64,000 nt of DNA from Alentia gelatinosa (GCA_950022655.1 OX465581.1:35497300-35561299); one strand, 5' to 3'; shown: positions 22,596 to 33,685, numbered from the stretch's first letter. Notes: generated from the sequence alone by a model not told the origin. Numbers and translations are program-made.

Positions 22596-23920
22596 TGTAT
22601 TATAGCGGTCGCCAGCTTTGGCCTTACGGAGGATAGCCTATCCTTGTAAAGATGGTATAGAAACCCTTTCCCGGCAATATGCCACCCTATGTACTATGAC
22701 ATAGGTTGGTTAGGTCTTTTCAGAATGTACGGAACAAACCTAGACTCCTGAAGTTTAATAAACAGTGGTTGTTTATTAACTACTGAGGTGATCCTGGTTA
22801 GATCACCACCAAAGTACAGTACCTTGGCATGGTGTGCCAAGTAAAGCCGAGGAGGCTAATCCAGATACCAGAGTACTGGACTCACCTACCACCGAGAGGG
22901 TTTGGAGAAACCCTACAACCAAGGCCCTTCTCAGAGATAATGCACATGAATGCCTGCCGACCTACTGCGGACCCAGCTTATTAGAGCGTGCTTGCACGCT
23001 CTAAATACATCATCTAGAGTTTAGAGTGGTCACACTGAACTTTCAGTGTGCTTCCAGAAAACAATCCCTTTACTATCTGCATGTTGTTCACTGTGATAGT
23101 GAGAACAGAGCAGGGGGCCAGTGCCTGAGGGTCTTAGAGGCGTGCTCAGCTGACCATGACCAATTACTCAAGACCAAAATACCTGATTGACGTACTAGTG
23201 CTTGATATGTTTGGAACCTAGACTCAGGCAGATAAGAAAGCAAGTTGATTGGGTGCAAGTGGGTTACAGAAAACTATCCATAGACTGAATCTAACCCAAA
23301 CCTTTTAATTGTTATTCATTTATAATTGCACGCTCATTCATCCATGGTGAACATCCTATTTGCTCCTAGTATACAAACTGAGTTATGTAATCCAGGTGAC
23401 CCCCTAAAACTTGCGTGCGTGGCAGAGGAGGTGTGAAGCGCAGCGCCCCCTATCGTTTTGGCATGGTCTCAAATGACAGCTGAATGGAGATTCCTATACA
23501 AAAATAGGCTAACTAGTAACAGCCACTACATACAAACTGTTAGAGCTCTATCAAAAAACTTTTCAGATATTGATAGAGTGATATCTAATGTACTCCAAAC
23601 CACAATAGAGCTCAATAGAGCTCCACGTTTCATGGCTGTTTGGTGTTGTTGAATACAGCCTTATTTCTCATAGGCTATGGCTTGCAAGCCTCACACAATC
23701 CTTTCTCAAGAGCTCCTTCCCCTCTGCTGGCAGGTTTGAAAGTGGCACCTTCAACCCTGCCGCGATCGCATATATGAGTTGGGTGCCTATAGGGGGCGCT
23801 ACGCTTCACACCTCCTCTGCGTGCGTGGGTTTACCCAAATCACTACAAAGCAGGGACTGACATCCCGCGCCCTCTTTCGAATAGCAAAAGAACCACTGCT
23901 AGACTGACCCATCCCCTACA
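22596..23920 (-). mobile_element. Second LTR related to the solo LTR, interrupted
   Basis: Shares GGTCGCC near its left end, TTTAATAAACAG, TACAGTACC, GCATGGTGTGCC, CCGACCTACTG and the right end CCCATCCCCTACA with 20534–21058, in the same order and orientation. It is longer, partly because a 397-bp DNA transposon lies at 23423–23819. I find no flanking direct repeat, so the borders are approximate. Confidence 0.7.
23423..23819. mobile_element. 397-bp TIR transposon with 9-bp target duplication
   Basis: Terminal inverted repeats of about 32 bp start CAGAGGAGGTGTGAAGCG and differ at one base between the ends. The element is flanked by CGTGCGTGG on both sides (23414–23422 and 23820–23828). CAGAGG termini suggest hAT, but a 9-bp duplication fits Mutator-like elements better (8 bp is usual for hAT). 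The 64-residue open frame inside has no recognised domain. Confidence 0.85.
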
Positions 23921-25541
23921 GTATAAAAACACGTTTGTAGAGCACCCAACAAAATCACAGCAGGCAGGCTGGCAACCAGCGAGTCGTGGATAGAGTAACA
24001 CTACAAAGACATAGCACCCAGCAAAGTTGCGCTGGTTGCCATATATACCACACTTTGCTCAGGGAAACCAAGAATTATTTTGATGCTGTTGGCCAATCGG
24101 AATAGAGGATTTCTGTGAGCCAATCAACCTGGGAGCTGCTGCCTGCCTCCTTCCACTCTCCCAACACAATTCTTGTACTTATTGACCAATGAGAGTCATG
24201 GCCAGGAATCCTTCCTTGGCTCTTCCTTGGTATGCTGCTTCGTGATTCCAAAGAAAATAAGCCGGGTTTGGTAATGGGGCTGAGGGTGTGTGGGTAGGCT
24301 CAGTCAGGAGGGAATCAAGGAATCAGAGGAAAGATTTGTATCATTACCCGAGTCTGTGGGTAGGTTTAGGGGAGATGAAGGGTTGTTAGTGATATAAGTA
24401 ATTAAGCAGTTGTTATGTTCATCTTACACCAGTAAAAAAGTGAAGTTATTTCATATCTAAAAATGAAAACACTGATTTCCTTGAAAACAAGGAAAACTGC
24501 CATCCCTGACTTTTTAGATCTTCTAATTGTATTCTGGTATAAATTCTTTTTTCATTATGTTAACTTCTTTTCCCTCGGATTTACATTGATTTCAGGAATG
24601 ACAATTGGGACGTCAAAATATCCGAAAGAATCTAGGTAATACCCATGCCTAGAAATTCATCACAAGTGTATTGATCAGGGTCTTGCCAAAGGTACTAAGC
24701 CAAACTGCATAAGTCTAGAAGCATAACAAGAGCTAAGAGTGCATTTTGAAATAGAAATACTGGCCTCTAAAGGCTAAATTAGCAGGTGGATGCATTTAAA
24801 ATTCAATACAATGTCTGCCATTAATTAATTACTATGATATCAAGGAAGCCCCCCGGGAGTTGGCTGGAATTGGAGGTATAGGGGAGGGGAAAAGGGAGGT
24901 GTTGGGTTACCATAGGAGATATTTACACAGGTTTTGTGCATATCTTACAAGTCTTTCATTACTGGGCCTGTCAGGTGTTTAGGGAAGTTCATAAAGTAGT
25001 GTGAGGTCTATAATCAAAGACTTGAGCAAGTCAATGGAGAGACCAGAACCTGTCAAGCAGTTCTAAAAATGGACCTGTGACTAAAATAACCCCCCCCCCC
25101 CCCCTATTAAATGAATCTATTGTTGTTTTTTAAATCCATGTCAAAATACTTAATAATATAACTATAGATTATATACCTACCTGTACTTAGTTGTGGCTCC
25201 ATCTGGTGTTAGTTGGCAGTAGTTAGTTCAAAGTGAGGCTGAGGTTCAACCAGATATTTAGTGTTCTTATAAAGATATAGGTATAAGGCATGTGACAATA
25301 TGTTTGGAGAGTGATAGGAACCAGAGTCCTCTGGTGGAACATGGCTGCATTACAATTCAAAGATGGCTGCTCCCCCCATGCCATGAAATTAGGCAAAAAT
25401 ACATGAATATCATGTCAAATATAAGTTTAATCTAAATAATGATACTTTCTAAGATGTAAACAACTGTCAGTGCCACTTATGGAGATGTTAGATGGTACAC
25501 TAATACTCCCTGTTCATCAATATTGAGTAAACCTCTGTTTA
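23921..25541. other. No recognisable gene
   Basis: Unique-looking sequence with a 14–16-bp C tract near 25090. No domain found. Confidence 0.35.
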
Positions 25542-27127
25542 AGGGACCGTCCATTATTTACAGCCGGGGGGGATGAGCTATTGGAGAGGGGGGGGCAAAT
25601 TATATGAGGGTATTTTCCTGGGGGGGCGGGATTTATTTAGAGGTATTTGCCTGGGGGGGGGTTTATTTATAGGTATTTGCTTTGGGGGGGGGGGGCATTT
25701 CATTTCGGGGTATTTGCCTGGGGGGGGGGGGCATTTCATTTCGCAGTATTTGCTTTGGTGGGGCGTTTCAATTTTAATGATATACGTTTTTGTGATTCAC
25801 CCACATAATAGGTTCTAGAACTGTGTATTTTAGATAATCTATTCAATTTAGAGGCCAATAGTGTCTGATCTCTTCTAGCAGAATTAAGAAATTTACATAT
25901 ATATGTATAAGCATTGTGATTGTGGCAGAGAAGATAATAAGTCCTGTGACACCTGGCAGTGCCATGTCTGTGGAGTGGGAGCTCATCATACTAAGAGGTC
26001 TTGTAATCTGCCATGCAAAATGGTCTAGTATTTGCAATCTTTTAAAAACTTCAAATATATGAAAAACAAGCCAGGACTATTTTCTGCACAAGAAAATTGC
26101 AATGATTTTAGAGTTTGTAGGTTGTGCATGAATATGCTAAGACTATCAAAGGCAATACCGCTGTTGGGAGATTGCTCCATGACCCTATGTGGTGCAGCTC
26201 CACTGTATTAGTTTCTATACACTCATTTCAATGGTCAATGTCAGGTGATCGCCGTGCAATGTAGTTTAGCACATACAAGTTGTCCTTTTGGTGCCTCCAC
26301 TGTCTCAATAGAACACCCCCTTAAGATAGAGCAGCAGGTAGATAAGCTCCTGTGCCAGCATGTCCTGACAGGCTAAGGGTTCCCTTCCTAGATGGTGGAT
26401 ATCTAATCCTTTATTACCCACCGAGTACAGAGTCTCCATGCTATGCTCATGGAGCCTACAGATAGCTTCTGAGTAGAATACGGACCTCCGGAATCTCCTA
26501 GGAGGATACAGCTTTTTCGGCCACCTGACGGGCATTATGGGAACTAATTCATATAAACAAAGCTTGGTGCAAGAGTCAAATTTCTAATAATTTACTAGAT
26601 TTTTTTCCTGATAATTACTCAAAAGGTGAGTAATAAATACAACATTACCATAATTTCGATCTGAGTGGCCATATTCTCCTTGTAGTTGACCCTACATAAT
26701 ACTATGTATCAACTATGCAGAGAATACAGTCACTCAGATTGAAATCATGGTAATATTGTGTATATAACTATGATATGCCAGTTTGCAGTCAATGCTCTTA
26801 ATCCATCATTAACAGTCCACATTTCTCAGCCGGATAGCTGAATATTAGAGGATTTGATTATAGATGCTAAAAATTTGCATGCCAGAATTTACCTGGCTTT
26901 ATTTACTTAACATTACATTATATGTGTACAAATACATGTAGATATGAGAAAGAATCGATTTAAGGCTATTGCCTAGGGGAAGGGGGGTGTGTATATCAGG
27001 GTATTTGACTGGGGAGGGGGGGCATTTTATTTTGAGGTATTTCCGAGGGGGGGGGGGCCTTTTTTTTTGGAGGATTCGCCGAGCAAAACCCACACCCCCC
27101 CCCTGCCATGAATAATGAACGCTCCCT
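25542..27127. mobile_element. G-rich TIR repeat flanking a nested element
   Basis: The left end AGGGACCGTCCATTATTTAC and the right end, read in reverse, AGGGAGCGTTCATTATTCAT form inverted termini. Next to each end lie G-tract repeats of the form G7–12 followed by CATTTCATTTCGGGGTATTT (25565–25760 and 26975–27060). They could be one 1.6-kb element with 26410–26766 nested inside, or two insertions. No target duplication was found. The G tracts can form quadruplexes. Confidence 0.55.
26410..26766 (+). mobile_element. Palindrome-ended element, subfamily P, copy 2
   Basis: Starts TTTATTACCCACC and has the inverted partner GGTGAGTAATAAA at about 26628–26640. It ends ATCATGGTAATATTGTGTAT. It is more diverged than the other two P copies, and the centre of its palindrome is shortened: the loop between the arms lost about 30 bp. 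Confidence 0.75.
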
Positions 27128-27143
27128 AAGTATGCCCATTTCA

Positions 27144-27169
27144 CCCCCCCCCCCCCCCCCCCCCCCCCC
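27144..27169 (+). repeat. Run of 26 C
   Basis: An uninterrupted cytosine run, a potential i-motif, with a G-quadruplex on the other strand. Its length may be affected by sequencing. Confidence 0.9.
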
Positions 27170-27256
27170 ACCTCACTTTTAACAAATGAGGCATATTATT
27201 CGACAAAAATATTCCAAGAGCTCGCAGAGCGAGTGGAATATTTTTATCAAAAGAAA

Positions 27257-27665
27257 CAAGGTATGTGAGTATGTACCAGTAAGCTAATACATTTTTATTT
27301 TATTATATACCTTCAAGTATAAGTATTTGATGAATTACATAAGGAAATATGACAATGTCCGAGCTGGATTCAAAGTGTGCTGGTACCTCTTGACATCTTA
27401 GTGAAAGTCAAGCACAGAATATGCTCCAAGCACATTATTACTCTTTTTTCCCCTTCAACTCCTGTGATCCTTGTGCAAGTCACTGCCAGCACTTCCTAAG
27501 TAGGTCAGTGCAATTTTTTTCAGCCAATCAGAATTTGTATTCAAAGTAGGGTGGTACATCATTTTATACCACCATACTGTGCAGTTATATATTTAATACC
27601 AATACCCTAGAAGAGGTTGGTATTTGTGTAACATACTGGCACAGGTATATAATAAAAGCTCTGAA
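27257..27665 (+). repeat. 400-bp dispersed repeat V, copy 1
   Basis: Nearly identical to 31577–31990 from GGTATGTGAGTATGTACCAG to the end, with only a few differences over 400 bp. Both end in a hairpin around ATACCAATACC/GGTTGGTATT. TTTTATTATATACC near the start and GGTATATATTTAATACC before the hairpin may be this family's version of the start/partner motif pair. Non-coding. Confidence 0.85.
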
Positions 27666-27712
27666 CCCTAAATGTTCACAAGTTTCCTCTATAATCTTTT
27701 CACCAAGCAGGG

Positions 27713-28014
27713 TTTTTATCTCACCCCTGGTATTTCCCCCCCCCAAAGAATTAACATCGGGAACTCGTATCCAACGCCCATGAGATATTTAGGAGAAATA
27801 TCCCATGGGGAATTATGTCACAAATGTTAGCCCATCAGTCAATGTGCAGGGTGAAATAATTTAGAAAATCGTTCAAGTTTAGGGTCAGTGATCGATCCCA
27901 TCTTGTTTGAATCACTATGTAATTCACATGGCTACACTCTGTGAATTACTACGCAATTGAAACTTGTTGGGATATGAGCTCTGACTCTAAACTTTCATAG
28001 GTTTCCTGTATAAT
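27713..28014 (+). mobile_element. Palindrome-ended element, subfamily Q, copy 1
   Basis: Starts TTTTTATCTCACCCCTGG and has the partner GGGTGAAATAAT at 27849–27860. A palindrome follows, pairing TTTAGGGTCAG...ATCCCATCTTGTTTGAATC with GAAACTTGTTGGGAT...CTGACTCTAAA, and the element ends TTTCATAGGTTTCCTGTATAAT. Immediately to the left, 27665–27695 (CCCTAAATGTTCACAAGTTT) looks like the 3' end of another Q copy, so Q elements may sit in tandem. Confidence 0.7.
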
Positions 28015-28760
28015 ACCGACAAATTACCACCCAAAGTAATTCAGTAACAAGTTGTAAGGTATCAGTTAATGTTTGATGATTTATTCACGTTGAAATGACA
28101 GCAATGGAATGAGTAGAAATTGACTCAAATGGTACATGCTTGATGAGGTTCATTGACTGTATACAAGTTGGTGTTTACACTCAAATACTTGACATCCACC
28201 CAATATGGTGAAGTTTTCCATAATTCCTAAACTGTAATTTAGTATAAACAGGAACTGATGTATCAGGGAAAATGCATTTGTCCTTTTATCTCACAGGCCT
28301 AAATATAGAATGTCTTCATGAGTCAAATCTTAAGGATAGCAGTCCCCAAAAGGTCTATATCAGATACAATGATGAATATGATGGATTTATGAAACACGAG
28401 ACATAGACAAGACTAACATTATTATTCACGATGAATCTAAGAATGAAACACCAGTGATGCGTGGATTGAAGGTGACAAAAATTTGATGATCATAAATTTC
28501 TAATCCGCAACATGAACTTGCCCGCTCCCAATCCCCAACCTCAAACACACTCATTCATACTCGGCAAATGTTCATTATCTGTCTCTCTGTCACAGAGCAA
28601 CTTTCTCTCATCCGTGTGATCGTCGCAGTGCGTTCCCACTATTTCCTTCTTCTCTCCACAGATGTCGCGGCGGTAGTTAGTCGTCCGTTAACTGGGCAGT
28701 AATACACTAGGCGTCGCTGCGGAGTTTGTGGCTGGGCGGATGACGTTGAAGGCTCAGTAT
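28015..28760 (-). other. Probable LSM8 3' untranslated and downstream region
   Basis: Sequence after the LSM8 stop on the minus strand. AATAAA occurs on the minus strand around 28080–28085, about 680 bp past the stop, and could be the poly(A) signal. No other feature. Confidence 0.3.
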
Positions 28761-28851
28761 TTAGTGAATGACTGGGTTTAACGGCTCCGCCTTAACACTA
28801 GATAGGTCAAGCGAGCTGTCAGCCTCGTCGTCTATTTCACCAATTATTGCC
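28761..28851 (-). CDS. LSM8: LSM8 exon 4 (last coding)
   Basis: Acceptor TTTTTGTAG at 28852 and upward. One base completes Val of DNV, then AIIGEIDDEADSSLDLSSVK to VIH and stop TAA at 28763–28761. Confidence 0.95.
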
Positions 28852-28913
28852 CTACAAAAATGGGAAAATAGAGGGAAATGCATAATAGATTAATGATTTA
28901 TCTATGGTCTACC

Positions 28914-28995
<82 letters not shown>

Positions 28996-31900
28996 GACAA
29001 GCATTGTTTTGTTGTACTTAGTATCTTTCTTCTTCAATGAATTAAACGCAGGAAGTGTCGTATTAAAGGTTATATCAATACAGACTATGTTTCTGCTCTA
29101 TAGCATAAAGGGACTATTTCACGCATACAACGGCTTTGAGGCTGTATACAATGGATTTTAATCCGTATACCATGGTTATGTTATCCATACATTCTCATAG
29201 GGGGCTTTGTATACCATGGATAATAAATGTAATTAATGTAATCATTATCCATTGCATGCAAGGTTTCCATTGGAAATGCATGGGGACGCAGTAAACCAAT
29301 AGCCCTTATTCAAAAGGTGTCAGATACCATAACCATGGTATACAGATTTCAAATCCATTGTACAAGGAAAGTACTCTTGAACCAGACATCCAGTCTATTT
29401 GATGGGATATACAATACTATGGATATGGTTGGAGAATGAAAAAGTAGTCCTAATAAGGGAACGAGGCATAAACACCTCCACTGCCGCCGACGCTACCTTG
29501 AATTTGACCAGAATTCGATCTGATACCAACCTGTTGCCATGTTATCAACGTAGCAACTATTGTGAAAATAATCAACAATGTTGGGGAAGCCCTGGAAACC
29601 AGTAATACCTGTCTCCACATCCTCCAAACATGTTTTGTTTGGTGGGAGAGTGTTAACTAGTTTTTAGATATGGGTTGTAGAAAATGGTCTTTTCTTAGGG
29701 CTTAAAGGGCTTAAAGACAAATGCTGGTCGTTGGGCGATTTCTAAATTCCAATGAGTTTTGCAAATAACTCAGGATAATATAAGTTCCATACATCAGCAA
29801 TTAGAAAATGCAAAAAAATGGTATGTCATTATGCTAACTTCTATGGGAGGGCTATCTGAAAATGTAAGTGCTTAACTATTGGTGTCTATGGGAAAATGCA
29901 ATATTTAACTTTGTTACTAAATGACACTGATGTTCTATTGATATCTTCAAATAATTCTGGATTATGATAGTTGGGAACATATACAAATGAGAAATGCTAA
30001 AAAAATACCATGTCACCATGCTTTTTTCTATGGGAAGGCCATCTGAAGAAGGTAAGTGCTTATCTAGTGATGTCTATGGGCAACTGCTACATTTTCATGA
30101 AACCAGATGGCAGCACCAGTGTTTATTGAGTAGAACCAGGGGGCGCTTCTATACCTACCCACATTTGTCTTTAAACTCAAACTTTCATCTGAATCGGACT
30201 CATCAAGCGTCTTTGGGGCTAACAAGGTATGGACAGCGTCTAGTTTTGGAATTGTTTGTTTGTTTGATTGTAACGTCCCAGGGGACCCTGAGGGTATATA
30301 GGGACCAATCTAGTTTTGGAAAGGTAGCCATGGTATATATGTATTTGTCAATGCAAGTGTGTGTTTTCTTCCTGTCAATAAACAGTTATTCACGAGAGTC
30401 AAAGTTGATTTTAAAGATATCATACCTGGTTTTATTAGAACAATGGCAAACCATGTTTATTAATTCTAACAGCCTATTGACTGGTATTTACATGGATTTA
30501 GGTGCGTGTTAAACCTGCATGTGGTAAGTTCACCATCATGACCTAGATTTTGTTAGATTTAAGGGGGGGGTGGGGGCGGGGGACCTGTAACTTGACAATT
30601 TTTAAACGAGACAGAAGGGTTTGTCCCCTTGGTCAGGCTATCTGGTTTAACAGTTTTGGTCCCTATTTAATAGATAGGTGCATCTATCAAGTTGAGGCCA
30701 AAAGGGATTTGGGTCTGTAGTTTATAGATCCAATTTTTATCACCAGTATGGGTTTCGGTGCCTTATCTGGGCCCTGATTTTCCTGAGTGTGGGAGTTTTT
30801 TCGGGTCGGGGCATGGAGTATGTAGTGCTGAGAGGATAGCCTCAGCCACCAAGTTCATGGGATAACTCCTATGTACGAAATGCGCTCCATAAAGGAGGCT
30901 CTTTCTCAAGAGTCCTGCACATTTGTGCAGATTCATCTAATGCAGAGGAATTGTCCCGGTGGGATACCCTCCCTGCAGTGTTTGGGATGCACGGATTGAA
31001 TTGTTCGCATCCGTGGGTTTAGAGTACAGGTCAGTAACGATTTTCCCATCCTTTATCTTAACCAGAGCATGTAGGAATGGGATCTCCACATTGGAGATCT
31101 CGCTAGTAAATTTAATGGTGGTATGCACATTATTGAGGTGTTCAATAAATGTACTGAGTTGGTCTCTGCTTTTATCCCAGAAGAGGACTATGTCACCGAT
31201 AAAATAGTCCCAAATCATATACCTTATAACATGTTAAATCCCGAGTTAAATTTATTCCAGAAGATGGATAATATATACAATGATAATTTTGCGGACAGGC
31301 GGCTCTGTAAAATGCTCGTGTATCACTACGAGTCAACCCCTTGTGGTTGACAGAAGCCTGTCCACAATACCATAGACTATTGTCTATGTGAACCGATATT
31401 CTCTTTAGGGAGCAGGCCGCTGCGATATTTTATTCCTTCTCGGGGTCGCCCGGAGCTGACCAATCCCACTCTAAAATGGGGAACGTCAACCCTTAACGAC
31501 TAGGACAACCTAGATTTAGAATTCAAACAATTATTTCTCTATCTATCGAATTTCGTATTGAGATAAAATGTATATACCTTGTTTGAAACGCGGTATGTGA
31601 GTATGTACCAGTAAGGTAATACATTTTTATTTTATTATATACCTTCAAATATAAGTATTTGATGAATTACATAAGGAAATATGACAATGTCCGAGCTGGA
31701 TTAAAAGTGTGCTGGTATATCTCTTGACATCTTAGTGAAAGTCAAGCACAGAATATGCTCCAAGCACATTTTTTACTCTTTTTTTCCCTTCAACTCCTGT
31801 GATCCTTGTGCAAGTCACTGCCAGCACTTCCTAAGTAGGTTAGTGCAATTTTTTTCAGCCAATCAGAATTTGTATTCAAAGTAGGGTGGTACATCATTTT

Positions 31901-33685
31901 ATACCACCATACTGTGCCGGTATATATTTAATACCAATACCTTAGCAGAGGTTGGTATTTGTGTAACATACTGGCACAGGCATATAATAAATATGTATCA
32001 ATAATGCCTCTTATTACGCCTGAGGGCATTATGCTGCCATAGTCATGAATTAAGTTGTGTTTTTTTGTGTTGTTTTTTTTTCTCCCGATGACGTAGCCGA
32101 TAACAGACATCGAGCTCACTCAAGCGGTAGCTGCCAATGAGACAACACTTAGCCTCGTCTAAACTATAGTCATGAATTAAGTGTTAAGAAGTTTGAACTT
32201 ACACATTATCGCCTCTGATGATGTACAGGCCAAGGATAACTTGATCTATACCACTAACGGTACTGAAGACTCTTTCATGGCTCTCGTCCAATATTAAGTT
32301 AATCACTTGATCAAATCCCTTCAACGTCCCCTGTGTAGATAGAAAGTACACGTAATGCATTTTATTGCAATTGATTTCTCATTCCATTTTACATTTGAAA
32401 ATGAGGAGAATTTCATGAATATATGCTACTTTAACCATGTATAATATGCATTATTGATTACACTTGAAGCAGTGTTATTTCAATTATATAAAAGCAACCA
32501 AAGCCAAAGGCTATCAAATAATGCTACTTACCACAATAACACGGCCATCATTAGTGACAATGGACACAGTATCTGAAAAAAAGTGCTCAGGAAAATAATA
32601 ACATCAACAATTACTAGTTTCCTCTTGTATATAGCAGTCTTCAAAAGTATTACTGGATTTCGGTTTTATCATGTTCAGTCTATATTTTTTCTCGTCCAAT
32701 ATCAAAGAGGACGTGAAAAAATTATTTCTGCAAAAACATGATTTTATTTTACAGTTCTTCATGCTCACCCTCCTGGTGATAACAGGCGGCTGTGACTTGA
32801 TTACCGGAGGATGGCTAAGGCAGAAGGAGTCATCAATCATTGGATCAGAGGAGGACAAATATTCATTAGGCTATTGAAGTTTAAAAAGGAAGAGGTATGA
32901 TGGAACTACATGCGAAAAAACATATATCTTACTGAACACATTCATCCTTCTTATGTGAATATTGGATTCACTTTTGATAAAGCGTTTTACCTCTCATCTG
33001 CATTGACGGTGATCTAAGGTTCTTACACATTTTGAGAGGGATTGCCAATTCTCCATGGACTTGTTTGTGTGTGATGAAATAAGCAAGTCTAAAATATTAA
33101 TGTTGCACTTGCATTTTTTAAGACCAGTCAGTCAAAACATCGAATATTGCTCACTTTTTAAACCTAAACAAACAGTGCATTATAGAATCCTGTCTTTACG
33201 TGATTCATAAAGTCTTACTCTTAGTTAGTTTGTTCATAGTTGATAAATAAGTATAAGAAAAAAGGCTTCAATAATCGGCAGAACATATGACCTAGGCCAA
33301 ATGTTTGAACTTTCAATTGATGTCTGAAATGAAAGGTGAAAAACACCTCACTTGCCAAATGATCGACATTCGAAACGCGCACATCATGTGGCTTCAACCA
33401 AAGGCGGGGGCCAACTAGAAATAGTGTATCAACACTCCAATACTCTGAGCTACAACAGATTCAAGATAGTTTTACATATATACAGGACTATACGAATAAA
33501 CAATTACTTCAACTAAATACTAAACTGAATGTGAAACAACACTACCGGCCTCGGTTCCCCTTTTATCGCCATCCTACTTCACACATATGAGTGTATTTCA
33601 TTAAATATTGCAGCTTAACCTTGGCTTCAGTCATGAAATCGGTGTAAAGGATACGGTTAACGTAACTCTCTAGTGCACTTGCCAT
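28761..33685 (-). CDS. LSM8: LSM8, U6 snRNA-associated Sm-like protein (complete, 4 exons)
   Basis: Four coding exons join to 96 residues, the same length as the human protein (from memory): 33685–33655, 32572–32532, 32330–32203 and 28851–28761. All introns are GT–AG and all phases fit. The protein begins MASALESYVNHTVSI and carries the Sm1 motif (TNDGRVIVGTLKGFDQVINL) and the Sm2 motif (GLYIIRGDNV). It ends AEPLNPVIH, matching the conserved LSM8 tail. LSM8 replaces LSM1 in the nuclear Lsm2–8 ring that binds the U-rich 3' end of U6 snRNA and takes part in splicing. Asn-His-Thr at the first junction agrees with insect LSM8. The last intron (3.35 kb) contains several transposons. Confidence 0.96.
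28919..28990. repeat. (AT)36 microsatellite
   Basis: 72 bp of perfect AT dinucleotide in LSM8 intron 3. It directly adjoins the 3' terminal motif of a reversed palindrome-ended element (28991 upward). Confidence 0.97.
28991..29230 (-). mobile_element. Element of subfamily T, minus copy, palindrome lost
   Basis: On the minus strand it starts ACATTTATTATCCATGG (29230 downward) and has the CCCCCTATGAGAATGTATGG mini-hairpin region, followed by the family words GTATACGGATT and TATACAGCCTCAAAGCC. It ends TTGTCTATGTATAT at 28991. The inverted partner and the palindrome arms are missing or degraded compared with 53428–53845. It abuts a plus copy head to head. Confidence 0.65.
29241..29395 (+). mobile_element. 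Element of subfamily T, plus copy, left part
   Basis: Starts ATCATTATCCATTGC and continues with GGAAATGCATGGGGACGC, GTCAGATACCATAACC and GTATACAGATTTCAAATCC, as in 49410–49560 and, on the minus strand, 53845 downward. Only 10 bp separate its start from that of the opposite copy. Its right end may be the palindrome at 31255–31395, with other insertions between. Confidence 0.6.
29761..30086 (+). repeat. Diverged tandem duplication, offset about 187 bp
   Basis: 29761–29900 and 29949–30086 align along their length. Shared words include CATACA, AAAATGC/AAATGCTAAAAAAAT, TTCTATGGGA, TCTGAA and TGTCTATGGG. An open frame over the second unit (29994–30512) has no recognised domain. Confidence 0.65.
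30257..30310 (+). repeat. Short dispersed repeat S, copy 1
   Basis: GTTTGTTTGATTGTAACGTC, then CCAGGGGACCCTGAGGGTAT and ATAGGGAC. The same word set occurs on the minus strand at 38345–38406. It is probably the conserved end of a SINE or other retroposon. Confidence 0.7.
30560..30583 (+). other. G-quadruplex-forming tract
   Basis: Runs of 8, 5 and 5 G separated by single bases (GGGGGGGGTGGGGGCGGGGG). The strongest such motif outside the 25.6-kb repeats, in LSM8 intron 3. Confidence 0.7.
30700..31235 (-). pseudogene. Penelope-like element reverse transcriptase remnant
   Basis: On the minus strand the 31218–30937 frame reads DYFIGDIVLFWDKSRDQL, then NNVHTTIKFTSEIS, then ALVKIKDGKIVTDLYSKPT. 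This is the Penelope-like order of an [YF]xDD-region strand, the IKFT strand and the (D/T)LYxKPTD block. Past one stop it continues LLRKSLLYGAHFVHRSYP, matching the 'RGYP' region that follows. The catalytic DD is degenerate (FIGD). No GIY-YIG domain is visible. Confidence 0.8.
31255..31395 (+). mobile_element. Terminal palindrome of subfamily T/U
   Basis: AAGATGGATAATATATACAA is followed by the arm TTTTGCGGACAGGC (31287–31300), the central TATCACTACGAGTCAACC, and the return arm GCCTGTCCACAA (31355–31366). It ends ATTGTCTATGTG. It is homologous to the palindrome at 53428–53595 in the other orientation. Confidence 0.65.
31577..31990 (+). repeat. 400-bp dispersed repeat V, copy 2
   Basis: A near-identical direct copy of 27257–27665, 4.3 kb away in the same intron. 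The similarity breaks at GGTATGTGAG on the left and CATATAATAAA on the right. Confidence 0.85.
32203..32330 (-). CDS. LSM8: LSM8 exon 3
   Basis: 128 bp, acceptor CTACACAG, donor GTAAGT. Encodes GTLKGFDQVINLILDESHER through LGLYIIRGDN plus two bases of Val. Confidence 0.97.
32532..32572 (-). CDS. LSM8: LSM8 exon 2
   Basis: A 41-bp micro-exon, acceptor TTTTTTTCAG, donor GTAAGT. Encodes the end of His11 and TVSIVTNDGRVIV. Confidence 0.95.
33655..33685 (-). CDS. LSM8: LSM8 exon 1
   Basis: 31 coding bases, start ATG at 33685–33683 (MASALESYVN), donor GTATCC. Upstream sequence to about 33870 on this strand is presumably the 5' untranslated region and promoter; no TATA box is obvious. Confidence 0.92.

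Noticed and set aside
29994..30512. 172-residue plus-strand frame
   Set aside because: It spans a diverged tandem duplication and repeat S; no domain is seen.
32671..32877. Plus-strand frame MFSLYFFSSNIKEDVKK
   Set aside because: It lies in an LSM8 intron on the opposite strand, with no family match.
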